A DNA stretch of 64,000 nt from Mucilaginibacter yixingensis (GTDB lineage: Bacteria > Bacteroidota > Bacteroidia > Sphingobacteriales > Sphingobacteriaceae): assembly GCF_041080815.1 (NCBI RefSeq), contig NZ_CP160205.1, positions 1,178,001 through 1,242,000 on the forward strand. The letters are read 5' to 3'. Below are positions 1 through 7,845 of the stretch, one piece after another. Made by a program: the position numbers and the translations under genes. Each line of letters starts with the position of its first letter. The first letter of the stretch is position 1. The notes under the pieces were generated by a model that searched no databases, was not told where the DNA came from, and saw only the letters and a list, made by a program, of their open reading frames with translations.

Positions 1-122
1 GCAGCTGTGTGCAAAGTAATGACTGCCAGCAAGGCAATAAAACGCAGGCTATTAAACCAGTTTAACTGGTTAATACCGGTTTGCTTTACAGATGGTTCAT
101 TGGTTGTTTGCTGAGCTGTCAT
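1..122 (-). CDS. Acyltransferase family protein, N-terminal fragment
   Basis: Only the first 40 codons are in the window; the gene runs off the left edge. The reading frame starts at an ATG at 122 and contains a short polar N-terminus followed by NWFNSLRFIALLAVITLHTA, the beginning of a first membrane helix. The pattern of an N-S-L-R-F-x-A segment leading into a helix that ends with H-T is typical of acyltransferase 3 (OafA/NolL-type) membrane proteins, which transfer acyl groups to extracytoplasmic sugars. With one helix visible, the family call is an inference and the substrate cannot be guessed. Confidence 0.5.
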   Translation of the reverse strand, partial: MTAQQTTNEPSVKQTGINQLNWFNSLRFIALLAVITLHTA

Positions 123-155
123 TAGTCATTGGGTGGGACTAAGTAAAAAAACAAA

Positions 156-244
156 TGTCATCTCGACCATCGGGAGAGATCTTTTCGGAGCGATCAATTG
201 AGAGCCCCATCGAAAAGATCCCTCGCTATCGTTCGGGATGACAT
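156..244. repeat. REP-like palindromic repeat, copy A
   Basis: An imperfect inverted repeat starts with TGTCATCTCGACC and ends with GTTCGGGATGACAT. The inner arms (GATCTTTTCG and CGAAAAGATC) pair perfectly. It belongs to the family of TGTCAT...ATGACA palindromes seen in several gaps of this window. It could fold as a long hairpin if transcribed from the flanking minus-strand acyltransferase gene or from readthrough. Confidence 0.75.
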
Positions 245-328
245 CTTTATTTAAATAGTTAACCCTTGTTTGGTTAACTAATATAGTACTTTCTAAAAAT
301 ACTCACCATTCACAACTTGCAAGGAAAC

Positions 329-1327
329 TTATTTTGAGCCGTTTACGCGTTTCAGGCTATCTTCTTGTGCTTTTGCTTTCTTTTTAAAGTAACCGCGGAT
401 CAGGAAGTTGCCTTGTGCTGCTTTCAGGTCTTCGTTCAGGTTGTAAACGCTTTGGTGCAGGTTATCAAGGGTACTTTGCATTTGTTTGGCTTTGGCCTGG
501 TCATTCAGCAATACACCGATGATGCTGTTGGTGCCATTCATTTTCTGGCTGGTTTGGTTCAGATTCTCAATAAATTGTGATGCAGAAACGCTGGTTTTTT
601 GCAGGTTAGCAACCGATGCCTGTAATTTGCTGTAAGTGCTGGTGTCGCTTAACAGCTTATCAGTAAGCGTACCTTTTCTGTTCAGCTTGTTACCAAACTG
701 GCTCAACTGACCGGCCATCTGGCTGGCAGAACGCGTAGTGTTATCCAGGTTTTGTACAATAGATGCAAATTTGTTGGCCAATGTACTGTCGCCCATTAAT
801 TTGCCTACCAGGCCTTTGCCGTCGGCAATTTCTTTAGTAGCCTTTTTCAGGTCGTTGGTAATAGCCAGTATGTTGACGTTATTTTGTTGCAGCGTTTTCA
901 TAATGTCGTCTGTAGACATTGCTTTTACTGCTTGCAGTACATCACCATTTTTCACCACAGGTGCGTCTGGGCTACCGCCCTCAATCTGAATAATTTTATT
1001 ACCAATCAATCCGTCGGCACCAAGCTTTAAACCAGCATTGTTGTGTACGTACGGCTGCGATTCTTTATCGATGGTCATTTTTACGTTCACCTGAGAGATG
1101 CCTACAAATTTAAGCTCATCTACAGTGCCCACTCTAACGCCCGAAAACCATACGCCATTGCCTTTTTTCAGGCCATTTACATCATCAAATGTGGCGCTAA
1201 TCTGTATGCCGCCGCCAAACGTTTTTTGGCTGCTGCCCAGCGTAAATACCCCTAAAACAAATATAACGATGCCAAGCGAGATGAAAATCCCCACAATTAA
1301 AGCCCGTTTGCTATCTCCTGATTCCAT
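329..1327 (-). CDS. mlaD: MlaD-like MCE-domain protein
   Basis: This is a 332-residue substrate-binding subunit of an Mla-type phospholipid ABC transporter. One N-terminal membrane helix lies at about residues 9-31 and is followed by a single MCE domain at about 40-118. The rest is a long helical tail rich in N, Q, K and S that could span periplasm. It is the last gene of an mlaE-mlaF-mlaD set, 12 bp after mlaF. In the known Mla system MlaD hexamers carry lipid between the inner-membrane permease and periplasmic partners. MlaB and MlaC are not seen here, as is common for Bacteroidota MCE operons. The gene symbol follows the architecture; the direction and identity of the transported lipid are not shown. 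Confidence 0.88.
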   Translation of the reverse strand: MESGDSKRALIVGIFISLGIVIFVLGVFTLGSSQKTFGGGIQISATFDDVNGLKKGNGVWFSGVRVGTVDELKFVGISQVNVKMTIDKESQPYVHNNAGLKLGADGLIGNKIIQIEGGSPDAPVVKNGDVLQAVKAMSTDDIMKTLQQNNVNILAITNDLKKATKEIADGKGLVGKLMGDSTLANKFASIVQNLDNTTRSASQMAGQLSQFGNKLNRKGTLTDKLLSDTSTYSKLQASVANLQKTSVSASQFIENLNQTSQKMNGTNSIIGVLLNDQAKAKQMQSTLDNLHQSVYNLNEDLKAAQGNFLIRGYFKKKAKAQEDSLKRVNGSK

Positions 1328-1339
1328 TATTGTATTCTT

Positions 1340-2113
1340 CTATTGTATAAAGTTGTAGTCGTAAAAAGGTTTAACGCGGGCGTCATCGGTATCAAAAACT
1401 TCCTCAAAACTGCCCTGACGTTGAAACTGGCCCTCCAGCAGGATTACGATACGATCGCCGGTGCTTTTGGCACAAGTCAAATCGTGCGTGATGATGATAG
1501 ACGAGGTTTTGAAACGCTCCTGTACTTCGTTGATCAATTCATTGATCTCGATACAGGTGATAGGATCCAAACCGGCAGTCGGCTCGTCATACAGCATAAT
1601 CTGCGGTTGCAAGATCAGCGTGCGGGCAATACCAATACGTTTACGCTGACCGCCCGAAAGCTCGGCCGGCATCTGGTTGATGGCTTGCAATAAACCCACT
1701 GCATCCAGTTTTTCTTCTACCTCGCGGTTAATCTCTGCACGGGTAAGGTTAGGCTGATTGCGCACCAGTGGAAACTCCAGGTTTTTGCGTACGGTCATAC
1801 TATCGTACAAGGCGCTGTTCTGGAAAGAGAAACCCACGTTAATGCGTATATAATCGAGTTCTTTGTCTTTCATGCCGATTACTTCCTTACCCAGCACTTT
1901 CACACTGCCCTGATCAGCAGTTAGCAACCCGCAAATAATTTTTATCAGTACTGATTTACCCGTACCCGAGCGGCCCAGCACCACCAGGTTTTCGCCCTGA
2001 TACAGATCCAGATCAACCCCGCGCAACACATGCTGACTGCCAAATGATTTGCGCAGTCCGCGGATGGTAATCACGGTATCGTTATAGTCGATATGGCTTT
2101 TCGCTTTTTCCAT
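1340..2113 (-). CDS. mlaF: ABC transporter ATP-binding protein MlaF
   Basis: This 257-residue ATPase drives the MCE-type lipid transporter. Walker A (GRSGTGKS, residues 47-54), a Q-loop glutamine near 98, the signature LSGGQRKR (152-159) and Walker B ending in YDEPTAG (175-181) are all intact, so it should hydrolyse ATP. The length is normal for the family. It sits between mlaE (7 bp gap upstream) and mlaD (12 bp gap downstream) in one transcription unit on the minus strand. Confidence 0.93.
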   Translation of the reverse strand: MEKAKSHIDYNDTVITIRGLRKSFGSQHVLRGVDLDLYQGENLVVLGRSGTGKSVLIKIICGLLTADQGSVKVLGKEVIGMKDKELDYIRINVGFSFQNSALYDSMTVRKNLEFPLVRNQPNLTRAEINREVEEKLDAVGLLQAINQMPAELSGGQRKRIGIARTLILQPQIMLYDEPTAGLDPITCIEINELINEVQERFKTSSIIITHDLTCAKSTGDRIVILLEGQFQRQGSFEEVFDTDDARVKPFYDYNFIQ

Positions 2114-2120
2114 TAATATC

Positions 2121-2927
2121 TTATCTGAACCAACCGGCTATCTGTACAATAATCACTTCTTCAATAAACACCAAAAACATAGCCGTTACAACCGATGAGT
2201 TGGCTGCTTTGCCCACGCCCTCGGTACCTTTGGTTGAGTTATAGCCCTGGTAGCAAGCAACAGCACCGATGGTAAAGCCAAACACAACCGCTTTTGCCAG
2301 TGATGCATAAAAATCTACAAGACTCAGTGGCTCAAACACCTCCTGAATGTAGGTGGTGTAACTGGTGCCCTCAAACATAGATATGTTTAAAAAGCCGCCC
2401 AGTATGGCAATAATAGCCACATAGGTAGCCAGTAGCGGAATAGCCAGGGTTGTAGCAATTATGCGGGTACAAACCAGGTACTTAAAAGGTTTGGTGCCCG
2501 ATACTTCCATGGCATCTATCTGCTCGGTAACACGCATAGAGCCTAGTTCGGCACCAATGCTTGAGCCTACCTTGCCGGCCGCAATCAATGCGGTAACCAG
2601 CGGCGCCAGCGCACGCATAATAGCGATGGATACCAACGATGGTAACCAGGATGTAGCCCCAAATGCCGCCAGCGATGGGCGCGATTGCTTGGTGAAAATC
2701 ACCCCCACAATAAAACCGGTAACGGTAATGAGTGTAAAGGAACGTACGCCCACCTGGTAACACTGTCGAATTACCTCGTTCCACTCGTAAGGCGGTAAAA
2801 AAACCTCCTTAAAAAAGCGAGCAAGAAACAGGTAGATCTTGTAAATGGAGATGAAAAAATTGCGCATACCGTTGCCAAAATGGGATGGTTTGCGTTGGGG
2901 TAAGGTAGTGCTGTTGTCGGTATCCAT
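2121..2927 (-). CDS. mlaE: MlaE-family ABC transporter permease
   Basis: This 268-residue membrane permease is the first gene of the MCE lipid transport operon. Several hydrophobic segments are present, and the GKVGSSIGAELGSMRVTEQI region with the following DAMEV is the conserved MlaE signature. The roughly 25-residue hydrophilic N-terminus precedes an amphipathic segment, as in MlaE proteins. It would form the inner-membrane channel dimer with MlaF bound on the cytoplasmic side. Confidence 0.92.
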   Translation of the reverse strand: MDTDNSTTLPQRKPSHFGNGMRNFFISIYKIYLFLARFFKEVFLPPYEWNEVIRQCYQVGVRSFTLITVTGFIVGVIFTKQSRPSLAAFGATSWLPSLVSIAIMRALAPLVTALIAAGKVGSSIGAELGSMRVTEQIDAMEVSGTKPFKYLVCTRIIATTLAIPLLATYVAIIAILGGFLNISMFEGTSYTTYIQEVFEPLSLVDFYASLAKAVVFGFTIGAVACYQGYNSTKGTEGVGKAANSSVVTAMFLVFIEEVIIVQIAGWFR

Positions 2928-2996
2928 TAATCAAATCAAGAGAGCAGCAAGGCCCGTTTTTGTTAGTACAAGCAGTTGCGGCTATTGTTTGCGGTG

Positions 2997-3004
2997 CAAA
3001 TGTA
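2997..3004 (-). promoter_or_regulatory. Probable -7 box of the mla operon
   Basis: On the minus strand this reads TACATTTG, an exact match to the Bacteroidota -7 consensus TAnnTTTG. It lies about 70 nt upstream of the mlaE start. No clear TTTG -33 element was found at the usual spacing. Confidence 0.5.
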
Positions 3005-3169
3005 ATAGTTTATGCCGATTGCTTAAGGGTTTAATGTTATGTTAAAGTAAAAGATTTGACAATGTGAATAAAAAAGTCAGGATTTGGTAATAGAGGGCGT
3101 CTTGTCGAGCAACGTTTAAGCACAAAGAGGGAGAACTATTGTGCGTGACCATATTGGTTCCCGAGTGCC

Positions 3170-3290
3170 CTTCGACGGTGCTTAGAATGACATCCAGCGC
3201 TGTTATGCAGGGGAAAACACCTGCCATTATTTTGAAATCGATCTGAAAAGGAGGTGGGGGTGTCATGTTGAGCTTTGTCGAAGCGCACGC
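3170..3290. repeat. Two diverged half-copies of the REP-like repeat
   Basis: The 485-bp gap between divergent mlaE and galM contains CTTCGACGGTGCTTAGAATGACAT-like sequence near 3170-3192 (minus orientation) and TGTCATGTTGAGCTTTGTCG at 3261-3280 (plus orientation). The two halves face away from each other instead of forming one palindrome. The rest of this gap holds the mla promoter and no convincing gene. Confidence 0.5.
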
Positions 3291-3412
3291 GGTAGGATTT
3301 TTGCGATTGAGCCGGATTGATTCAGAAAAAAATCTTCCCAACAACGAACAACCGATTGTAATTACTGTTAGATTTACACTTATAAACCACCCCTTATAAA
3401 CACTACTAAAAT

Positions 3413-4591
3413 ATGAACATTAGCGTAAAGAACTTTTCTGCCGCCGTTATGCTGGCAGCTGCAGGACTAACTGCCTGCAACCAGCCGGCTAAAACTTCAA
3501 GCACTTCAACTGACGATTCTACTAAAACTGCTGTTACCTATGCCATCCCGGCTGAGGCAAATTTTCAGGATAAGATAGACGGTAAAACCACTGATCTGTA
3601 TACCCTGAAAAATAAAAACGGTGTTACTGCCGCTATCACCAGCTTTGGTGGTCGTTTGGTGAGCCTGTTGGTGCCGGATAAAGCCGGTAAAATGACCGAC
3701 GTGGTGATTGGCTTCGACAGCGTAAAACCATACACCGTAGCAGGCGATTTTTACGGCGCTACTATCGGTCGCTACGGCAACCGTATTGGCGGTGCAAAGT
3801 TTACACTGGAAGGTAAAGTTTACAACCTGTCTGCCAACGATCATGGCAACACCCTGCACGGTGGCACCAATGGTTTTGATATGAAAGTTTGGGATGCCAA
3901 AAAACTAGGCGATAATCAGCTGGAAATTGATTACGTATCAAAAGATGGCGAGAACGGTTTCCCTGGCAACCTGTCTGTGAAAGTGACCTACGCACTGACT
4001 GATGACAACGCTCTGAAAATCTCATACGAGGCAACTACCGACAAACCAACCGTTTGTAACTTAACCAACCACGCTTATTGGAACCTGAACGGCGTTAGCA
4101 GCGGTACCATCTTAAACCATACCCTGCAAATTGATGCCGATAACATCACCCCGGTTGATTCAACCCTGATCCCAACCGGTAAAATGCTGCCGGTAGCCGG
4201 CACGCCGTTCGACTTTAAAGCTGAGCATGTTATTGGCGAGCGCATTGGCCAGGATAATGATCAGCTGAAAAAAGGCAAAGGTTATGACCACAACTGGGTA
4301 CTGAACAAACACGATCTGAATACCCCGATCACCACCCTGACCGGCGATAAAACTGGCATCGTAATGCAAGTTTATACCGAGGAGCCTGGCATCCAGTTCT
4401 ACAGTGGCAACTTTATGGCTGGCAAATACACCATTAAAGGCGGCGGCAAAAATGATTACCGTAACGGCCTGTGTCTGGAAACTCAACACTTCCCGGATTC
4501 GCCAAACAAACCAGCGTTCCCGACAACAGAGCTGAAACCTGGTCAAACTTATAAAACTGTTTCTATCTATAAGTTCTCTGTAAAGAAATAA
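3413..4591 (+). CDS. galM: Aldose 1-epimerase (galactose mutarotase), lipoprotein
   Basis: This 392-residue enzyme interconverts alpha and beta anomers of galactose or glucose. The mature GalM-like domain covers about residues 50-390. Substrate-binding NDHGNTLHGG (142-151), the catalytic-histidine segment TNHAYWNLNG (218-227) and the catalytic-glutamate region CLETQHFPDSPN near 355 are present. The N-terminus has a lipobox, LTAC with Cys at residue 22, so it is predicted to be a lipid-anchored envelope protein acting on sugars outside the cytoplasm, unlike cytosolic E. coli GalM. It stands alone, followed by a strong terminator. Confidence 0.93.
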   Translation: MNISVKNFSAAVMLAAAGLTACNQPAKTSSTSTDDSTKTAVTYAIPAEANFQDKIDGKTTDLYTLKNKNGVTAAITSFGGRLVSLLVPDKAGKMTDVVIGFDSVKPYTVAGDFYGATIGRYGNRIGGAKFTLEGKVYNLSANDHGNTLHGGTNGFDMKVWDAKKLGDNQLEIDYVSKDGENGFPGNLSVKVTYALTDDNALKISYEATTDKPTVCNLTNHAYWNLNGVSSGTILNHTLQIDADNITPVDSTLIPTGKMLPVAGTPFDFKAEHVIGERIGQDNDQLKKGKGYDHNWVLNKHDLNTPITTLTGDKTGIVMQVYTEEPGIQFYSGNFMAGKYTIKGGGKNDYRNGLCLETQHFPDSPNKPAFPTTELKPGQTYKTVSIYKFSVKK

Positions 4592-4607
4592 GTAGGAGAG
4601 GCTTTAA

Positions 4608-4649
4608 AACAAGAAAGGCGCGAGTAAACCTCGCGCCTTTCTTGTTTTT
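4608..4649 (+). terminator. Intrinsic terminator of galM
   Basis: Perfect 17-bp arms, starting AACAAGAAAGGCGCGAG, enclose a 5-nt loop and end in a T-run, 17 nt after the galM stop. The A-rich left side means it could also work on the opposite strand. Confidence 0.9.
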
Positions 4650-4721
4650 CGTTATGTTATCTCGAACTTGTTTCGGGAACCCAAAGGACTGTTTGCCCCG
4701 GATTTAGCAGGAGGGTTTGCT

Positions 4722-4810
4722 TGTCATTCTGAGCGATAGCGAAGAATCTCTGAGGACAATCTATGCGGGGGGACAACCTCACAGAGATGCTTCGTTCCTC
4801 AGCATGACAT
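4722..4810. repeat. REP-like palindromic repeat, copy B
   Basis: An imperfect palindrome starts TGTCATTCTGAGCGATAGCG and ends TTCGTTCCTCAGCATGACAT, in the 306-bp gap between convergent galM and cysN. A partial piece of a related unit (ATCTCGAACTTGTTTCGGGA) lies just left of it at about 4660-4680. No gene is seen in this gap. Confidence 0.75.
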
Positions 4811-4897
4811 GAGGGTAACTTCCCCCAGCAAAAAAGGGGAAGCAACTCGCTTGCTAACCCCTCCACTCAAACTTAGGATATAACTATTATTGATCTT

Positions 4898-6148
4898 TTA
4901 ATCCGCTGCTGCTCTGAACATCAGAGCGCCAACTGTAACGTTTGTTCTCGTGTCGATGATGATCGCACGTCCGTTGGCTTTATTTTTTTGGTAAACATCA
5001 AACGCCAGTGGCTCGGCAGTTTTAATCACAATACGGCCTATGTCGTTCAGTTTAAAATCTTCGCTAAATTCTTTTTCAAGGGTGTTGATCTGCATCTTGT
5101 AAAGCACCTCGCTAATACGGCAACGGGTTACTTTGCTGTTATGCTGCACCAGGTAAGTATGGCTTGGATCAAGCGGTTTGGTATCCATCCAACACAGGTC
5201 AGCCTCAATCATTTGGCCAACGTGTGGCAGTTCGCTGCTTTTTACCAGTACATCACCACGGCTAATATCAATCTCGTCTTTCAAGTGCAGGGTAACAGAC
5301 ATACCGGCCGCTGCCGCTTCAGGCGTTTTATCAAATACCTCAATGCGCTCCAATACAGAAGTAAAGCCCGATGGCAATACGGTGATTGAATCGTTCACTT
5401 TGAAAGTGCCACTCAATACCTTACCGGCATAGCCACGGTAATCATGCAGTTCTTCTGTTTGAGGGCGTACTACCCATTGCACCGGCATGCGGGCAACGTT
5501 ATTGTCCTCATTCACATCGGTATGTACGGTTTCAAGGTAATCCAGCAGGCTTGGGCCTTTATACCAGGCCGTACGGTCTGATGTTGAACCAATGTTATCA
5601 CCTCTCAGTGCACTTACCGGAATGTAGCGTACATCGTGCAGGTGCAGTTTGGTGGTTAATGCTTTGTAGTCGTCAACAATTTTATTGAAAACAGCCTCGT
5701 CATAATCCACCATATCCATCTTGTTGATGGCCACCATTACGTGCGGAATTTCCAGCATCGATACCAGGAATGAGTGACGGATGGTCTGCTCAATTACACC
5801 TTTACGGGCATCAATCAAAATGATAGCTAAACCAGCATTTGATGCACCGGTAACCATGTTACGGGTGTACTGGATGTGGCCCGGGGTATCGGCTATAATA
5901 AATTTACGTTTCTCGGTTTGGAAGTATTTGTAAGCAACGTCAATAGTAATGCCTTGCTCGCGCTCGGCTTTCAGACCGTCGGTCAAAATAGCTAAGTCGA
6001 TGGTACCATCGTCATTCTTACGATTGCTGCGCTGCAAAGCTTCCAGCTGATCTTCCAGGATAGAATCGGTATCGTACAATAGGCGACCAATCAGGGTGCT
6101 TTTGCCGTCATCAACACTGCCGCAGGTTAAAAATTTTAATAAGTTCAT
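4898..6148 (-). CDS. cysN: Sulfate adenylyltransferase large subunit (GTPase) CysN
   Basis: This 416-residue EF-Tu-like GTPase couples GTP hydrolysis to APS synthesis by CysD. P-loop GSVDDGKST (10-18), DTPGH (87-91) and NKMD (142-145) are intact, and the beta-barrel domains II and III follow. It ends without a fused CysC APS kinase domain. It is the last gene of the sulfate assimilation operon, and its start codon overlaps the cysD stop by 1 nt, which suggests translational coupling. Confidence 0.96.
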   Translation of the reverse strand: MNLLKFLTCGSVDDGKSTLIGRLLYDTDSILEDQLEALQRSNRKNDDGTIDLAILTDGLKAEREQGITIDVAYKYFQTEKRKFIIADTPGHIQYTRNMVTGASNAGLAIILIDARKGVIEQTIRHSFLVSMLEIPHVMVAINKMDMVDYDEAVFNKIVDDYKALTTKLHLHDVRYIPVSALRGDNIGSTSDRTAWYKGPSLLDYLETVHTDVNEDNNVARMPVQWVVRPQTEELHDYRGYAGKVLSGTFKVNDSITVLPSGFTSVLERIEVFDKTPEAAAAGMSVTLHLKDEIDISRGDVLVKSSELPHVGQMIEADLCWMDTKPLDPSHTYLVQHNSKVTRCRISEVLYKMQINTLEKEFSEDFKLNDIGRIVIKTAEPLAFDVYQKNKANGRAIIIDTRTNVTVGALMFRAAAD

Positions 6149-7053
6149 TAGAAATAGCCTCCCTTTTTGCGGTCTTCCATGGCAGCTTCGCTCACCTTGT
6201 CGTCCAAACGTGCGCCACGCTCGCTGATGCGTGAGGCGCTGATCTCGTTAATAATATTGTCAATTTCAAAAGCCTCAGACTCTACGGCTGCAGTACAGCT
6301 CATATCGCCCACGGTGCGGAAACGTACGGTTTTGCGTTCTACCACATCCTCCTCGTCCATGTTCAGGAACGGTGATGCAGCCATCAACTGGCCGTTGCGG
6401 GTAATCACATCACGCTGATGTGCAAAGTAGATTGATGGCAATGCAATGCCTTCGCGACGGATGTAGTTCCATACGTCCAACTCAGTCCAGTTGCTGATCG
6501 GGAATACGCGTACGTTCTCTCCTTTGTGGATTTTGCCGTTGTACAGGTCCCACAGTTCAGGGCGCTGTAACTTAGGGTTCCACTGGCCAAACTCGTCGCG
6601 TACAGAAAACACGCGTTCTTTGGCACGGGCTTTCTCTTCATCACGGCGGGCACCGCCAATACAAGCATCAAACTCATATTTAGCAATGGTGTTAAGCAGG
6701 GTAACGGTTTGCAGCTGGTTACGGCTGGCATTTTTACCTGTTTGCTCTACCACGCGGCCTGCGTCAATATCGTCCTGCACGTAGCCTACAATGAGTTTCT
6801 CACCCAAACGGGCAATCATATCATCGCGGTATTGGATGGTTTCCTGAAAGTTATGGCCGGTATCAATGTGTACCAGTGGAAACGGAAATTTACCCGGACG
6901 GAAAGCCTTCTCGGCCAGGCGCACCAGGGTAATGGAGTCTTTGCCTCCAGAAAACAGCAAAGCCGGGCGCTCAAATTGCCCCGCCACTTCGCGCATAATG
7001 TGGATGGCTTCTGCCTCCAGTTCGTCTAAGTAATCAAGTTTCGCTCTGCTCAT
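6148..7053 (-). CDS. cysD: Sulfate adenylyltransferase small subunit CysD
   Basis: This 301-residue ATP-pyrophosphatase subunit adenylates sulfate to APS. The PP-loop SGGKDS lies at residues 35-40, and the RRDEEKARAKER region follows downstream. The open frame extends 37 codons further upstream into cysH, but that stretch is basic and unlike the family, and MSRAKLDYLDELEAEAIHIM is the usual CysD N-terminus, so the start at 7053 was chosen. That leaves a 38-bp gap after cysH. It works as a heterodimer with CysN. Confidence 0.95.
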   Translation of the reverse strand: MSRAKLDYLDELEAEAIHIMREVAGQFERPALLFSGGKDSITLVRLAEKAFRPGKFPFPLVHIDTGHNFQETIQYRDDMIARLGEKLIVGYVQDDIDAGRVVEQTGKNASRNQLQTVTLLNTIAKYEFDACIGGARRDEEKARAKERVFSVRDEFGQWNPKLQRPELWDLYNGKIHKGENVRVFPISNWTELDVWNYIRREGIALPSIYFAHQRDVITRNGQLMAASPFLNMDEEDVVERKTVRFRTVGDMSCTAAVESEAFEIDNIINEISASRISERGARLDDKVSEAAMEDRKKGGYF

Positions 7054-7091
7054 TCGCTCTTTTATTCTTTGCGCTGCAAAATTAGTTAAAA

Positions 7092-7844
7092 TTACAGCGG
7101 CTTTAGTTCTTTTGTTGCTTCGTCTATCTCGTCTGCCCCGGCTTCGGTGCTGTGCAGTCCGCATTCTTTTTTAGACTGATCTTCCCACCACCAACGGCCC
7201 GCTCTAAAATCTTCGCCAGGTTGTACAGCACGGGTACAAGGTGCACAGCCAATGCTCGGGAAACCACGGTCATGCAACGTATTATAAGGCACGTTGTACT
7301 GGCGGATGTATTCTTTCACCTCATCCAGCGTCCAGTCAAAAATCGGGTGGAATTTCACCAGCTGATTGCCTTCGTCCCACTCCACGTTCACCATGTCGGT
7401 ACGGTTGGCGCTTTGCTCAGCACGGATGCCGGTAATCCAAAGTTTATTGCCTTTCAACGCACGTTTCAATGGCTCAATTTTACGGATGTGGCAGCACTCC
7501 TTACGGTTCTCTACAGACTCATAAAAGCTGCTCGGGCCTTTGGCGCTTACCATTTGTTCCAGCAGTTCGGCGTTAGGGTAGTAGGCCTGGATCTGTACGT
7601 TCAGCATTTCCAGCGTGCGGTTCCACACGTAATAAGTTTCGGGGAACAGACGGCCGGTTTCGAGCGTAAAGATTTTGATTGGCAGTTTTTCTGCGGCAAT
7701 CATGTGGGTAATTACCTGGTCTTCCCAACCGAAACTGGTAGAAAAGATAATCTCGCCGTCAAACTGCTCAGCCAGCACTTTTAGCGCCTGCTGTGGCGTA
7801 AGCCCTGCAGTTAGTTGTTTAATATGTTGAGTTAGCTCGTTCAT
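7092..7844 (-). CDS. cysH: Adenylyl-sulfate (APS) reductase, CysH family
   Basis: This 250-residue thioredoxin- or glutathione-dependent reductase makes sulfite and AMP. Cys117-Cys118 (KECCHIRK) and Cys200/Cys203 (GCAPCTR) form the four-cysteine set that binds a [4Fe-4S] cluster in bacterial APS reductases and is absent from E. coli-type PAPS reductases. The catalytic Cys is in KKECGLH (Cys228). With no cysC in the operon, APS is the likely substrate. It overlaps nothing and lies 1 bp after the fused siroheme/TSUP gene. Confidence 0.93.
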   Translation of the reverse strand: MNELTQHIKQLTAGLTPQQALKVLAEQFDGEIIFSTSFGWEDQVITHMIAAEKLPIKIFTLETGRLFPETYYVWNRTLEMLNVQIQAYYPNAELLEQMVSAKGPSSFYESVENRKECCHIRKIEPLKRALKGNKLWITGIRAEQSANRTDMVNVEWDEGNQLVKFHPIFDWTLDEVKEYIRQYNVPYNTLHDRGFPSIGCAPCTRAVQPGEDFRAGRWWWEDQSKKECGLHSTEAGADEIDEATKELKPL

Positions 7845-7845
7845 C

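Noticed and set aside
3042..3344. A 100-residue ORF between mlaE and galM
   Set aside because: It runs through REP-like repeat halves and has no protein-like composition.
4657..4866. A 69-residue ORF after galM
   Set aside because: It is translation of the palindromic repeat (copy B).
6148..7164. CysD with a 37-residue N-terminal extension overlapping cysH
   Set aside because: The extra residues are Arg/Lys-rich shadow of the cysH frame; MSRAKLDYL is the family start, so 7053 was used.
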